From NCBI GenBank assembly GCA_025350445.1, contig JANXXV010000467.1, positions 1 to 5,052 of the forward strand: DNA of 5,052 nt, in the 5' to 3' direction. Below the pieces are notes generated by a model. The model saw only the letters and a list, made by a program, of their open reading frames with translations. It was not told where the DNA came from and did no database searches. Position 1 is the first letter of the stretch. Every line of letters starts with the position of its first letter. The stretch is from Bryobacteraceae bacterium. Lineage in GTDB: Bacteria > Acidobacteriota > Terriglobia > Bryobacterales > Bryobacteraceae. Shown in pieces: positions 1-5,052 of the stretch. The translations under genes were made by a program, and so were the position numbers.

Positions 1-647
1 CTGTTGCCCGGATTGATCGCCGCGTCGGTCTGAATCATCCCTTCCAATTCCTGATTCTTTTCATCGCGAATCGTCCGGCCCAGGGAACTGATGATACCGG
101 TAGTCAGCGTGCCTTCCAAGCCAAACGGATTCCCGATCGCCAGCACTTTCTGCCCCACCTGCACACCGTCGGAATCGCCCAACCGCAGCACCGGCAGCTT
201 CTTCTTCGGGACAATCTGAATCAGCCCCAGATCGTTCTGCGGATCGCGCTCCAGAATTTTCGCTTCGTAGATCTCGTGGTTCGGCAAAGTTACCTGGATC
301 TTTCCCTGGCCCTGCAAAACATGGCTATTGGTGAGGATGCGGCCCCGCTCATCGATGATAAATCCGCTGCCGACGTCCTTGGTGGGATAAACCTCCATGA
401 ACCAGTTGCGCCGGTACACGGTGCTGGTAATATTCACCGTCGCCAAGCGCGCCGATTTGTAAATCTCGATATTGTTAGTCTCGTCCGGACCAAGGCTGGC
501 GGTGTGCGCGGTGTCCGGACCGGTCCACGCTTTACTCACAGCACTGAGGGGCAGGAACAACTGCGCCAGTCTACTATTCGATCGCGAGGTGGCGAAGACA
601 AAGCCACCCACAATTAACGCTGTCAACAACAAAGCTCGAAATTTCAT
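1..647 (-). CDS. HtrA/DegP-type trypsin-like serine protease (S1C), N-terminal part, cut by window edge
   Basis: This is the first 215 codons, plus two bases of codon 216, of an envelope serine protease of the HtrA/DegP/DegQ group; such enzymes degrade or refold damaged extracytoplasmic proteins. Residues 1-19 (basic K2 and R4, then a hydrophobic run LLLTALIVGGFVFA) form a signal peptide or signal anchor. The protease domain starts near residue 60. The catalytic His is H109 in GRILTNSHVL, the Asp is D139 in DPQNDLGLI, and GNPFGLEGTLTTGIIS (172-187) is the typical stretch before the active-site loop. The frame runs off the window in INPGN plus AG_, exactly where the catalytic Ser of GNSGGP is expected, so the nucleophile and any PDZ domains are not visible. 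The ATG at 647 is chosen because a GGAG lies 9 nt upstream (657-660) and the hydrophobic leader follows directly. The start overlaps the coaE stop as ATGA. The paralogue (DegP, DegQ, DegS or other) cannot be decided from this half. Confidence 0.93.
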   Translation of the reverse strand, partial: MKFRALLLTALIVGGFVFATSRSNSRLAQLFLPLSAVSKAWTGPDTAHTASLGPDETNNIEIYKSARLATVNITSTVYRRNWFMEVYPTKDVGSGFIIDERGRILTNSHVLQGQGKIQVTLPNHEIYEAKILERDPQNDLGLIQIVPKKKLPVLRLGDSDGVQVGQKVLAIGNPFGLEGTLTTGIISSLGRTIRDEKNQELEGMIQTDAAINPGN

Positions 648-1261
648 ACTTGAACGCTCCGCAGCGATTCATAGACTTGCCGGGTCTGGCGAATCGTATT
701 CTCCTTGGTAGACGATGTATCGATGACGTAGTCGGCATACTTTCGTTTCTCCGCCAGTGGCATCTGCCGGCGAAGCTTGGCTTTTACTTCCTCAAGCGTT
801 AGCCCGTCCCGATCCACCGCCCGTTGTACCTGCTGTTCTTCGGTGCAGACCGCTACAATCAGCCGGTCATATCTCTTGTAACTGCCCGTCTCTATCAATA
901 TTGCAGCTTCTACAACTACAATTCCAGCGGGGTCACTCACAAATGCGGCCGCGGCGAGATCCTCCTCCATCTGATAGACGCACGGATGCACCAATTCGTT
1001 CAATACCGCTAAACGGTCCGGAAAATCAAAAACCCGCGCGGCCAGCTTGCGGCGGTCAATCTGCCCGGACTCGTCGAGAAGATCGCTACCGAATTCGGCG
1101 ATCACCGCGTCATAGGCGCCACCACCCGGCAGCAGTGCCTGGTGACCCAGCAAATCCGCCTGAATCAGCGTACACCCAAACTCCGCCAGCGTTCTGCCGA
1201 CGAAGCTCTTCCCGCTGGCGAGGCCCCCGGTGAGCCCTACCCTGAACCCTACGCCGGGCAT
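644..1261 (-). CDS. coaE: Dephospho-CoA kinase CoaE
   Basis: This cytoplasmic enzyme catalyses the last step of coenzyme A synthesis, ATP-dependent phosphorylation of the 3'-hydroxyl of dephospho-CoA. The 205-residue product matches the usual family length of about 200. Visible motifs are the Walker A P-loop GGLASGKS (12-19), QAD (34-36) carrying the expected catalytic Asp D36, the HP pair H92-P93 in the CoA-binding region, VVVEAAILIE (115-124) in place of the common VVPLLxE, and a C-terminal KYADYVIDTSS stretch typical of the family. Gln34 replaces the first Asp of the common DAD motif; D36 aligns with Asp33 of the E. coli enzyme. The frame stays open upstream to 1588, but that extension lies over folD and shows no homology, so the ATG at 1261, just before GFRVGLTGG, is the start. 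A GGAG at 1273-1276 lies 11 nt upstream. The gene overlaps the folD end by 13 nt and the protease start by 4 nt. Confidence 0.95.
   Translation of the reverse strand: MPGVGFRVGLTGGLASGKSFVGRTLAEFGCTLIQADLLGHQALLPGGGAYDAVIAEFGSDLLDESGQIDRRKLAARVFDFPDRLAVLNELVHPCVYQMEEDLAAAAFVSDPAGIVVVEAAILIETGSYKRYDRLIVAVCTEEQQVQRAVDRDGLTLEEVKAKLRRQMPLAEKRKYADYVIDTSSTKENTIRQTRQVYESLRSVQV
657..660 (-). promoter_or_regulatory. Ribosome binding site of the HtrA-type protease inside coaE
   Basis: GGAG on the minus strand sits 9 nt before the ATG at 647, inside the coaE 3' end. With the ATGA stop-start overlap it supports translational coupling of the two genes. Confidence 0.55.
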
Positions 1262-2145
1262 CCCAGATGCAACTCCGCTGCACGAACCGTATTCACCATC
1301 AACATCGCAATCGTCAGCGGCCCCACGCCGCCCGGCACCGGAGTGTATGCGCCTGCGGCTTCCATCACATCCACCGGATGCGCATCGCCGATCAGGCTGC
1401 GGGATGGAAGATCGCCAAAAATCGCCGCCGACATCGCCGCATCGACGATCCGGTTCATCCCTACATCGATCACCGTCGCGCCCGGCTTGATGTAATCCCG
1501 CGTCACCATTGCGGGCCGTCCAGTGGCAGTAACCAAAATATCCGCCCGGCGGCTTTCCGTAACCAGATTCGTGGTGCGCGAATGACACATCGTCACCGTC
1601 GCATTCTCATGCAACAACAGCAGCGCCATTGGCTTACCGACAATATCGCTGCGGCCGATCACCACCGCGTGCCGGCCGGCAATTGGAATCTCATAGCGCT
1701 TCAGCAACTGAATCACTCCGGCCGGGGTGCAGGGACGGGGACCCGGCATGTTCGCCACCAGATTACCCACATTAAAGGGATGGAAACCGTCCACGTCCTT
1801 ATCCGGCCGCACCGCTACCAGAACCTGCCGCGTGTCGATTTGCGAAGGCAGCGGAGTTTGAATCAATATGCCGTCAATCTCCACCCGCGAGTTCAACGAT
1901 TCGATCAGTGCCAGCAAATCGCGCGTGGAAATATCGGCCGGAGGCGTATATTTCTCGCTATAGATGCCCATCTCCGCACAGGCGCGTTCCTTGTTGCGGA
2001 CATAAATCTCGGAAGCGGGGTCGCTGCCCACCAGAATCACCGCAAGTCCAGGCTGGCGGCGCCGGGCAGTCATCGCCAGCACGCGTGGCTTCCATTCCTG
2101 CAAAATTTCGTCTCGGACCCACTTGCCATCAAGGATTTGCGCCAT
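1249..2145 (-). CDS. folD: Bifunctional methylenetetrahydrofolate dehydrogenase/cyclohydrolase FolD
   Basis: FolD interconverts 5,10-methylene-, 5,10-methenyl- and 10-formyl-tetrahydrofolate in the cytoplasm, feeding one-carbon units to purine and formyl-Met-tRNA synthesis. The 298-residue length is normal. The N-terminal catalytic domain carries Y48 and K52 in YVRNKERACAEMGI, the cyclohydrolase/dehydrogenase site, followed by DGILIQTPLP (91-100) and PDKDVDGFH (114-122) with substrate-binding Asp119. The Rossmann domain carries GRSDIVGKP (164-172) for the dinucleotide, and the second family signature PGGVGPLT is at 271-278. All key residues are present, so the enzyme should be active; NADP is the usual cofactor but the sequence does not prove it. 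The start ATG is fixed by MAQILDGK, typical of FolD N-termini. An AAGGA abuts the ATG with no spacer and lies in a 12-nt palindrome. The gene is 23 nt downstream of the propeller gene, and its TAG stop lies inside coaE. Confidence 0.97.
   Translation of the reverse strand: MAQILDGKWVRDEILQEWKPRVLAMTARRRQPGLAVILVGSDPASEIYVRNKERACAEMGIYSEKYTPPADISTRDLLALIESLNSRVEIDGILIQTPLPSQIDTRQVLVAVRPDKDVDGFHPFNVGNLVANMPGPRPCTPAGVIQLLKRYEIPIAGRHAVVIGRSDIVGKPMALLLLHENATVTMCHSRTTNLVTESRRADILVTATGRPAMVTRDYIKPGATVIDVGMNRIVDAAMSAAIFGDLPSRSLIGDAHPVDVMEAAGAYTPVPGGVGPLTIAMLMVNTVRAAELHLGCPA
1273..1276 (-). promoter_or_regulatory. Ribosome binding site of coaE inside folD
   Basis: GGAG on the minus strand lies 11 nt before the coaE ATG at 1261, within the last codons of folD. 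It supports the short 205-residue CoaE over the upstream open frame. Confidence 0.5.
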
Positions 2146-2157
2146 TCCTTCGAAGGA
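2146..2157 (-). promoter_or_regulatory. Perfect palindrome overlapping the folD ribosome binding site
   Basis: TCCTTCGAAGGA is a perfect 12-nt inverted repeat directly before the folD ATG. Its right half, as read on the minus strand, is the AAGGA that would serve as Shine-Dalgarno sequence. As RNA it could fold only into a 4-bp stem with a UCGA loop, so it is weak; a chance palindrome is possible. Confidence 0.4.
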
Positions 2158-2168
2158 TAGCAGACGGT

Positions 2169-3893
2169 CTATTTCACTATGCCCTTCCCTTCCTGAATCT
2201 TCAATAAACGATCCACCGGCACTTTGGCAAGAAGCTCCTTCCCGCCGTTCGGCCAGCGGATTTCGAGGTCGGCGGTGGTGGCCGAACCCAGCCCGAAATG
2301 CAACCGCGGATCGCTGGCGGAATAGAAGCTCGATTGCGCAACCACTTCCTGCGCCTGAATCTTCCCGCCGTACTTCGCCGTTACCCGAGCCCCAATCGCG
2401 CTGCGGTTCGACTGCACACCAATCAGCTTCACCTGCAGCCAGTGATTCTTTCCGGAAACGTCGTTCCGTAGCAGCGACGGCGGTTCGTTCATATTGACGA
2501 TTAGAATATCGACGTCACCGTCGTTGTCGAAATCGCCGAAAGCACAGCCACGGCTCGAATGCACCGCCGCCACGCCAGGGCCCGCCTGTTCAATCAACTC
2601 CTCGAACTTTCCGCCGCCCAGGTTGCGGAAAACAGCGCGCGGTGTCTTGTACGGATAGGCCGGGACAGAGCGTTCAATTTCCGGATAAACATTGCCCGTT
2701 ACCATAAACAGATCGGGATTTCCGTCGTTATCCAGATCCACAATGCCCGCGCCCCAACTGATATAGCGGGTCTCCACGCCAATGCCGCTGCGAATGGTCA
2801 CGTCGTCGAAGATGCCCTTGCCGTCGTTCTTGTAAAGCACGCTGGTGTCGTCTGTAAAGTGCGTCTTGAAGATGTCCAGGCTGCCGTCCAGGTTGTAATC
2901 CCCAACGCCGACGCCCATGCCGGCCTGCTCCATACCGTCTTCGTTCAAGGCCACGCCGCGTTCCAATCCTTCTTCGGCAAAGGTGCCGTCGTGCTTGTTG
3001 CGGAAAAAGAAACTTGGCGTGGAATCGCAAGCCACGTAAATATCCGGCCAGCCGTCGTTGTCGAAATCGGCGGCCACCGCGGTCATCGCGTACGATCCCT
3101 TAGCCTTGGAAATGCCCGATGCCACGCTGACATCCGTGAACGTGCCGTCACCATTGTTGCGATAGAGCGAGTGATAGCCGGGGACCAGTCCGCGAGGCCC
3201 GCAATTCACCGGTACGCCCTTCCATGTACAGTTCGCGTTCTCACCGGGCTTAGGAATTTTGTTGAAGTCAAACTCCAGATAATTCGACACAAACAGATCC
3301 AGATGCCCGTCGCGATCGTAGTCGAGGAACGTGCATCCCGCGCCCCACCGCGTATGTTTGTCCAGCAAGCCAGCCTGTTTGGTCACATCGGTAAATGTCC
3401 CGTCGCCATTGTTGCGGTAAAGAACGTTCTGTCCCCAATAAGTAATGTACAGATCCTCGTTCCCGTCGTTGTTGTAGTCGCCGACGGTGACCGCGCAAGC
3501 CCATCCGCTGCGGCGCAGCCCCGCTTTGTCGGTAACATCGGTGAACGTGCCGTCCCGATTATTCTTGTAGAGCCGGTTGGTGGCGCCCTCCGGATTGCCC
3601 TCCAGCCGGGTTCCGGAGAGCAGAAAAATGTCGAGCCAGCCGTCGTTATCATAGTCGAAAAACGCCGCCCCGCAGCCGACCGTCTCAAGAATATAGGTCT
3701 TCCGCTCGACGCCACCGTAGATCACCGGGGCGTGTAACCCGGCCTGTTCCGCGATGTCGGTCAGCTTTGAATCGAACGGCAATCCGGAGAGTTTTCCCCG
3801 CGGCTGCGGCTTCACGCTCCGCGTCGCGACGCCCTGCGCACAGGCAGGCCCCGCCGAGAGCAAAGCTATCAGTTCGCGGCGCGTAAGATCCAT
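2169..3893 (-). CDS. Exported FG-GAP/VCBS seven-repeat propeller protein with C-terminal ASPIC/UnbV domain
   Basis: This 574-residue protein is predicted to be secreted or surface-exposed. The N-terminus MDLTRRELIALLSAGPACAQ has a twin-arginine (TRRELI) and a short hydrophobic stretch ending in an ACA-Q-like cleavage site, suggesting Tat export. Seven calcium-loop repeats of the DxDxDG...D type follow, at D80, D139, D191, D276, D332, D386 and D454, several preceded by LYRNNGDGTFTDV; seven copies suggest a seven-bladed beta-propeller. The insert between repeats 3 and 4 contains C222 and C231 in a CxWKGxPVxCGPRGL arrangement common in this family. Residues about 495-560 (NRSAIGARVTAKYGG ... HFGLGSATTADLEIRWPNG) are the ASPIC/UnbV domain. 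The molecular function of such proteins is generally unknown; binding of carbohydrate or protein partners is a guess. The start ATG at 3893 has an AAGGA only 2 nt away. It is the first visible gene of the folD-coaE-protease train and is divergent from the dehydrogenase. Confidence 0.93.
   Translation of the reverse strand: MDLTRRELIALLSAGPACAQGVATRSVKPQPRGKLSGLPFDSKLTDIAEQAGLHAPVIYGGVERKTYILETVGCGAAFFDYDNDGWLDIFLLSGTRLEGNPEGATNRLYKNNRDGTFTDVTDKAGLRRSGWACAVTVGDYNNDGNEDLYITYWGQNVLYRNNGDGTFTDVTKQAGLLDKHTRWGAGCTFLDYDRDGHLDLFVSNYLEFDFNKIPKPGENANCTWKGVPVNCGPRGLVPGYHSLYRNNGDGTFTDVSVASGISKAKGSYAMTAVAADFDNDGWPDIYVACDSTPSFFFRNKHDGTFAEEGLERGVALNEDGMEQAGMGVGVGDYNLDGSLDIFKTHFTDDTSVLYKNDGKGIFDDVTIRSGIGVETRYISWGAGIVDLDNDGNPDLFMVTGNVYPEIERSVPAYPYKTPRAVFRNLGGGKFEELIEQAGPGVAAVHSSRGCAFGDFDNDGDVDILIVNMNEPPSLLRNDVSGKNHWLQVKLIGVQSNRSAIGARVTAKYGGKIQAQEVVAQSSFYSASDPRLHFGLGSATTADLEIRWPNGGKELLAKVPVDRLLKIQEGKGIVK
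2508..3656 (-). repeat. Seven intragenic VCBS/calcium-loop repeats
   Basis: Within the propeller gene, codons 80-462 hold seven degenerate copies of a unit centred on an acidic DxDxDG loop. Distances between successive loops are 59, 52, 85, 56, 54 and 68 residues. DNA similarity is visible too: the complement of NNGDGTF, containing variants of gtgccgtcaccattgttgcg, recurs near 3150, 3400 and 3550, with weaker copies near 2825 and 2985. These are protein-domain repeats, not mobile or CRISPR repeats. Confidence 0.85.
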
Positions 3894-3911
3894 AATCCTT
3901 ACGTTAACATT
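3894..3911. promoter_or_regulatory. 18-nt divergent intergenic gap
   Basis: Only 18 nt separate the start codons of the propeller gene (minus) and the dehydrogenase (plus). The gap holds the AAGGA of the minus gene (3896-3900) and a GTTAAC palindrome (3903-3908). It is too short for two promoters, so the -35 and probably the -10 elements of each gene must lie inside the opposing coding sequence, or one gene is read from elsewhere. A CATAAT at 3891-3896 resembles a plus-strand -10 box but has no good -35 partner. No promoter can be assigned with confidence. Confidence 0.4.
3896..3900 (-). promoter_or_regulatory. Ribosome binding site of the propeller gene, short spacing
   Basis: The minus strand reads AAGGA followed by TT and the ATG at 3893. 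The core is a good Shine-Dalgarno match, but the 2-nt spacing is much shorter than usual. An upstream ATG in the same frame is cut off by a TAA, so no better start exists nearby. Confidence 0.5.
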
Positions 3912-4706
3912 GTGCTGATGCTCATCGACTTCAATTCAAAACTGGCCGTAGTTACCGGCGGAGCCAACGGAATCGGTCTCACCATCGCAAGATTGCTCAA
4001 GAGTAGTGGCGCCGAAGTGTGGGTCTTCGACGTGGAGCGCGAACGGCCGGAGGAAGTGGCGGCTTCCTTTGCGGCCTTCGGAACCGTAGTGGACGTCACC
4101 GACCGTGTATCGCTCGAAGCTGGATTCGCGCAGTCCGGACCGCCCGATGTCCTGATCGCCAACGCAGGTGTGGCCAGCTTCAACAATATGTCGGACACCA
4201 CCAAGGAAGAGTGGGACCGTGTGATTTCGGTGAACCTTTCCGGCATGTTCCATACGGTGCAGATTGCGTCAAAATTGATGAAACAGCGGCGAAAGGGATC
4301 GATCGTGTTGACGGCCTCCACAAACTCGTTCGACGGCGAGGCCGATCTCATTGCTTACAACGCCAGCAAGGCGGGGGTGTTGGGCATCCTCCACACGGCG
4401 GCGAACGAACTGGGGCCGTATCAAATCCGCGTGAATGCGGTGTGCCCCGGCTTGATCCGCACGCGCATCACGGAGCCGTTTTTTCAGGACACGAAGCTCA
4501 TTAAGGAATACTTCCGTCCGATTGCACTCGGGCGCGGCGGCAGTCCGCAAGAGGTAGCTAACGCGATGGCGTTTCTAGCCTCCGATGCGGCTTCGTATAT
4601 TACCGGTGCGGCCTTGTTGGTAGACGGCGGCCAGCTGGCTTCGAAGTTCGGAACTTGGAATGAGGAGAACGCCGATTTCTTTGGGGACCGCTGGTGGCTG
4701 CGGTGA
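3912..4706 (+). CDS. Classical short-chain dehydrogenase/reductase (SDR)
   Basis: This is a soluble NAD(P)(H)-dependent oxidoreductase of the classical SDR family, 264 residues from the GTG at 3912 or 262 from the ATG at 3918. With GTG numbering, the Rossmann cofactor motif TGGANGIG is at 15-22, D61 in VVDVTD is the adenine-contacting Asp, NAG is at 84-86 and the structural Asn is N108. The catalytic set is S136, Y149 and K153 (YNASK), with the normal 13-residue Ser-Tyr spacing, and the CPGLIRT stretch follows. D40 at the end of the second beta strand suggests NAD(H) rather than NADP(H). The substrate cannot be read: PGLIRTRI and VDGG are generic, and nothing nearby is a clear pathway partner. 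The protein ends in an aromatic tail, GTWNEENADFFGDRWWLR. The ATG at 3918 is at least as plausible as the GTG; neither has a visible Shine-Dalgarno sequence. The gene is divergent from the propeller gene with an 18-nt gap. Confidence 0.95.
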   Translation: MLMLIDFNSKLAVVTGGANGIGLTIARLLKSSGAEVWVFDVERERPEEVAASFAAFGTVVDVTDRVSLEAGFAQSGPPDVLIANAGVASFNNMSDTTKEEWDRVISVNLSGMFHTVQIASKLMKQRRKGSIVLTASTNSFDGEADLIAYNASKAGVLGILHTAANELGPYQIRVNAVCPGLIRTRITEPFFQDTKLIKEYFRPIALGRGGSPQEVANAMAFLASDAASYITGAALLVDGGQLASKFGTWNEENADFFGDRWWLR

Positions 4707-4935
4707 GTTTGGTTCGTATGTGCACTTTCAATTTCTGATCGATTCTCTGGCGAATCTCGTGGAGCGCGAGGTTCCTCTCCAGTGCGCCGAATGAAGGTCC
4801 TCGGTGTCTCCCTTCTTTTTCAAATGGAGAAGCGCTATTCAACTTCCACACCTTCTTGCAAGTACTCAAGGGCCCCGCCGGAGAAATTAGAACCTATCCG
4901 ATAATATTCTGACGTTTTCCGGCAGGAAAACGAAG
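4707..4935. other. Intergenic region between convergent genes, no recognised gene
   Basis: These 229 nt lie between the dehydrogenase stop and the stop of the right-edge gene. I recognise no gene, tRNA or repeat here. A plus-strand frame stays open without a start from 4739 to a TGA at 4910-4912, and a minus-strand frame with an ATG at 4869 runs into the dehydrogenase 3' end. Neither resembles a known protein. The region could be a decayed gene remnant or plain spacer. It contains the hairpin at 4913-4932. Confidence 0.5.
4913..4932. terminator. 8-bp perfect hairpin between convergent 3' ends
   Basis: CGTTTTCC and GGAAAACG form a perfect 8-bp stem around a GGCA loop (TGCC on the minus strand). 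It begins 3 nt past the TAA of the right-edge minus-strand gene and is about 206 nt past the dehydrogenase stop, so it more likely serves the minus-strand gene. No U-tract follows on either strand, so it may stabilise the 3' end rather than act as a classic intrinsic terminator. Confidence 0.45.
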
Positions 4936-5052
4936 TTACCTCGCGACGCCGATGGCAAGCTGGGGGATGATGACGGGTTCGCCGAGTTTGAGAGCGGTGG
5001 TCACGACTTGTTTGCCGAAAGATGTCACGTAGTATTTGTCGGTGTGACCGAT
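4936..5052 (-). CDS. C-terminal 38 residues of an unidentified protein, winged-helix-like tail, cut by window edge
   Basis: The minus strand is open from the window edge to a TAA at 4936-4938, giving 38 residues that begin IGHTDKYYVTSFGKQVV and end IIPQLAIGVAR. The pattern of aromatic-aromatic-V-T, then a loop with G and a basic residue, then a helix, resembles the wing and last helix of winged-helix domains (as in YxLTxxGR). From memory, similar tails rich in LKLxExVIIPxLA end large multi-copy accessory proteins in Acidobacteriota, but this cannot be confirmed here. The N-terminus and function lie outside the window. Support for real coding is the natural amino-acid composition and the hairpin directly downstream of the stop. 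It converges with the dehydrogenase. Confidence 0.55.
   Translation of the reverse strand: MGHTDKYYVTSFGKQVVTTALKLGEPVIIPQLAIGVAR

Noticed and set aside
276..711. Plus-strand open frames opposite the protease and coaE ends
   Set aside because: They are antisense to well-supported coding sequence and show no recognisable protein features.
1262..1588. Upstream extension of the coaE frame to an ATG at 1588
   Set aside because: The extra 109 residues are low-complexity, overlap folD in another frame, and precede the normal CoaE N-terminus and its GGAG.
1267..2160. 297-codon plus-strand open frame opposite folD
   Set aside because: It lies entirely antisense to a complete FolD with all family motifs. 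Its product is rich in His, Arg and Gln without recognisable domains, as expected for a shadow frame.
2559..3737. 392-codon plus-strand open frame opposite the propeller gene
   Set aside because: It mirrors the repetitive, codon-biased VCBS gene. Its length follows from the repeats, and the true gene on the minus strand has clear domains.
3909..3939. Possible minus-strand promoter TTGAAT (3934-3939) and CACAAT (3909-3914)
   Set aside because: The spacer is 19 nt and the -10 match is weak. Such pairs occur by chance, and promoter consensus in this organism is unknown.
4600..4869. 89-codon minus-strand open frame
   Set aside because: Its C-terminal part is antisense to the dehydrogenase, the product is basic and matches no family I know, and I see no ribosome binding site that would support it.
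1..5052. CRISPR array, tRNA, rRNA or complete insertion sequence
   Set aside because: I found no regularly spaced short direct repeats outside the VCBS gene, no cloverleaf-like segment, no rRNA-like sequence and no transposase with terminal inverted repeats.

Overview
The window is a compact piece of a moderately GC-rich bacterial chromosome. Nothing identifies the organism directly. A secreted FG-GAP/VCBS protein with a C-terminal ASPIC/UnbV domain, a family expanded in soil Acidobacteriota of the Solibacter/Bryobacter type, makes that phylum the best guess. This is an inference from gene content, not a marker-based assignment.

Most of the window (1-3893) is one minus-strand gene train. In transcription order it holds an exported seven-repeat VCBS/ASPIC protein (3893-2169), folD (2145-1249), coaE (1261-644) and the N-terminal part of an HtrA/DegP-type serine protease (647 to beyond base 1). 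The gene joints are a 23-nt gap, a 13-nt overlap and a 4-nt ATGA overlap, so the four very probably share a transcript and the last two joints probably involve translational coupling. FolD supplies folate one-carbon units, CoaE makes coenzyme A, and the protease would work on envelope proteins. The propeller protein is predicted to be exported. Its presence at the head of a cofactor operon has no obvious metabolic explanation.

A classical short-chain dehydrogenase/reductase (3912-4706, plus strand) is transcribed divergently, with only 18 nt between the two start codons. Any promoters there must lie inside the opposing reading frame.

Downstream of it, 4707-4935 is non-coding or decayed. It ends in a clean 8-bp hairpin (4913-4932) between convergent 3' ends. 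At the right edge is the last 38 codons of a minus-strand gene (5052-4936) whose tail looks like the wing of a winged-helix domain.

I saw no rRNA, tRNA, CRISPR array, complete mobile element or phage gene. The window is mostly ordinary. The points most worth checking are the operon composition, the very short divergent gap, the palindrome over the folD ribosome binding site and the partial right-hand gene.
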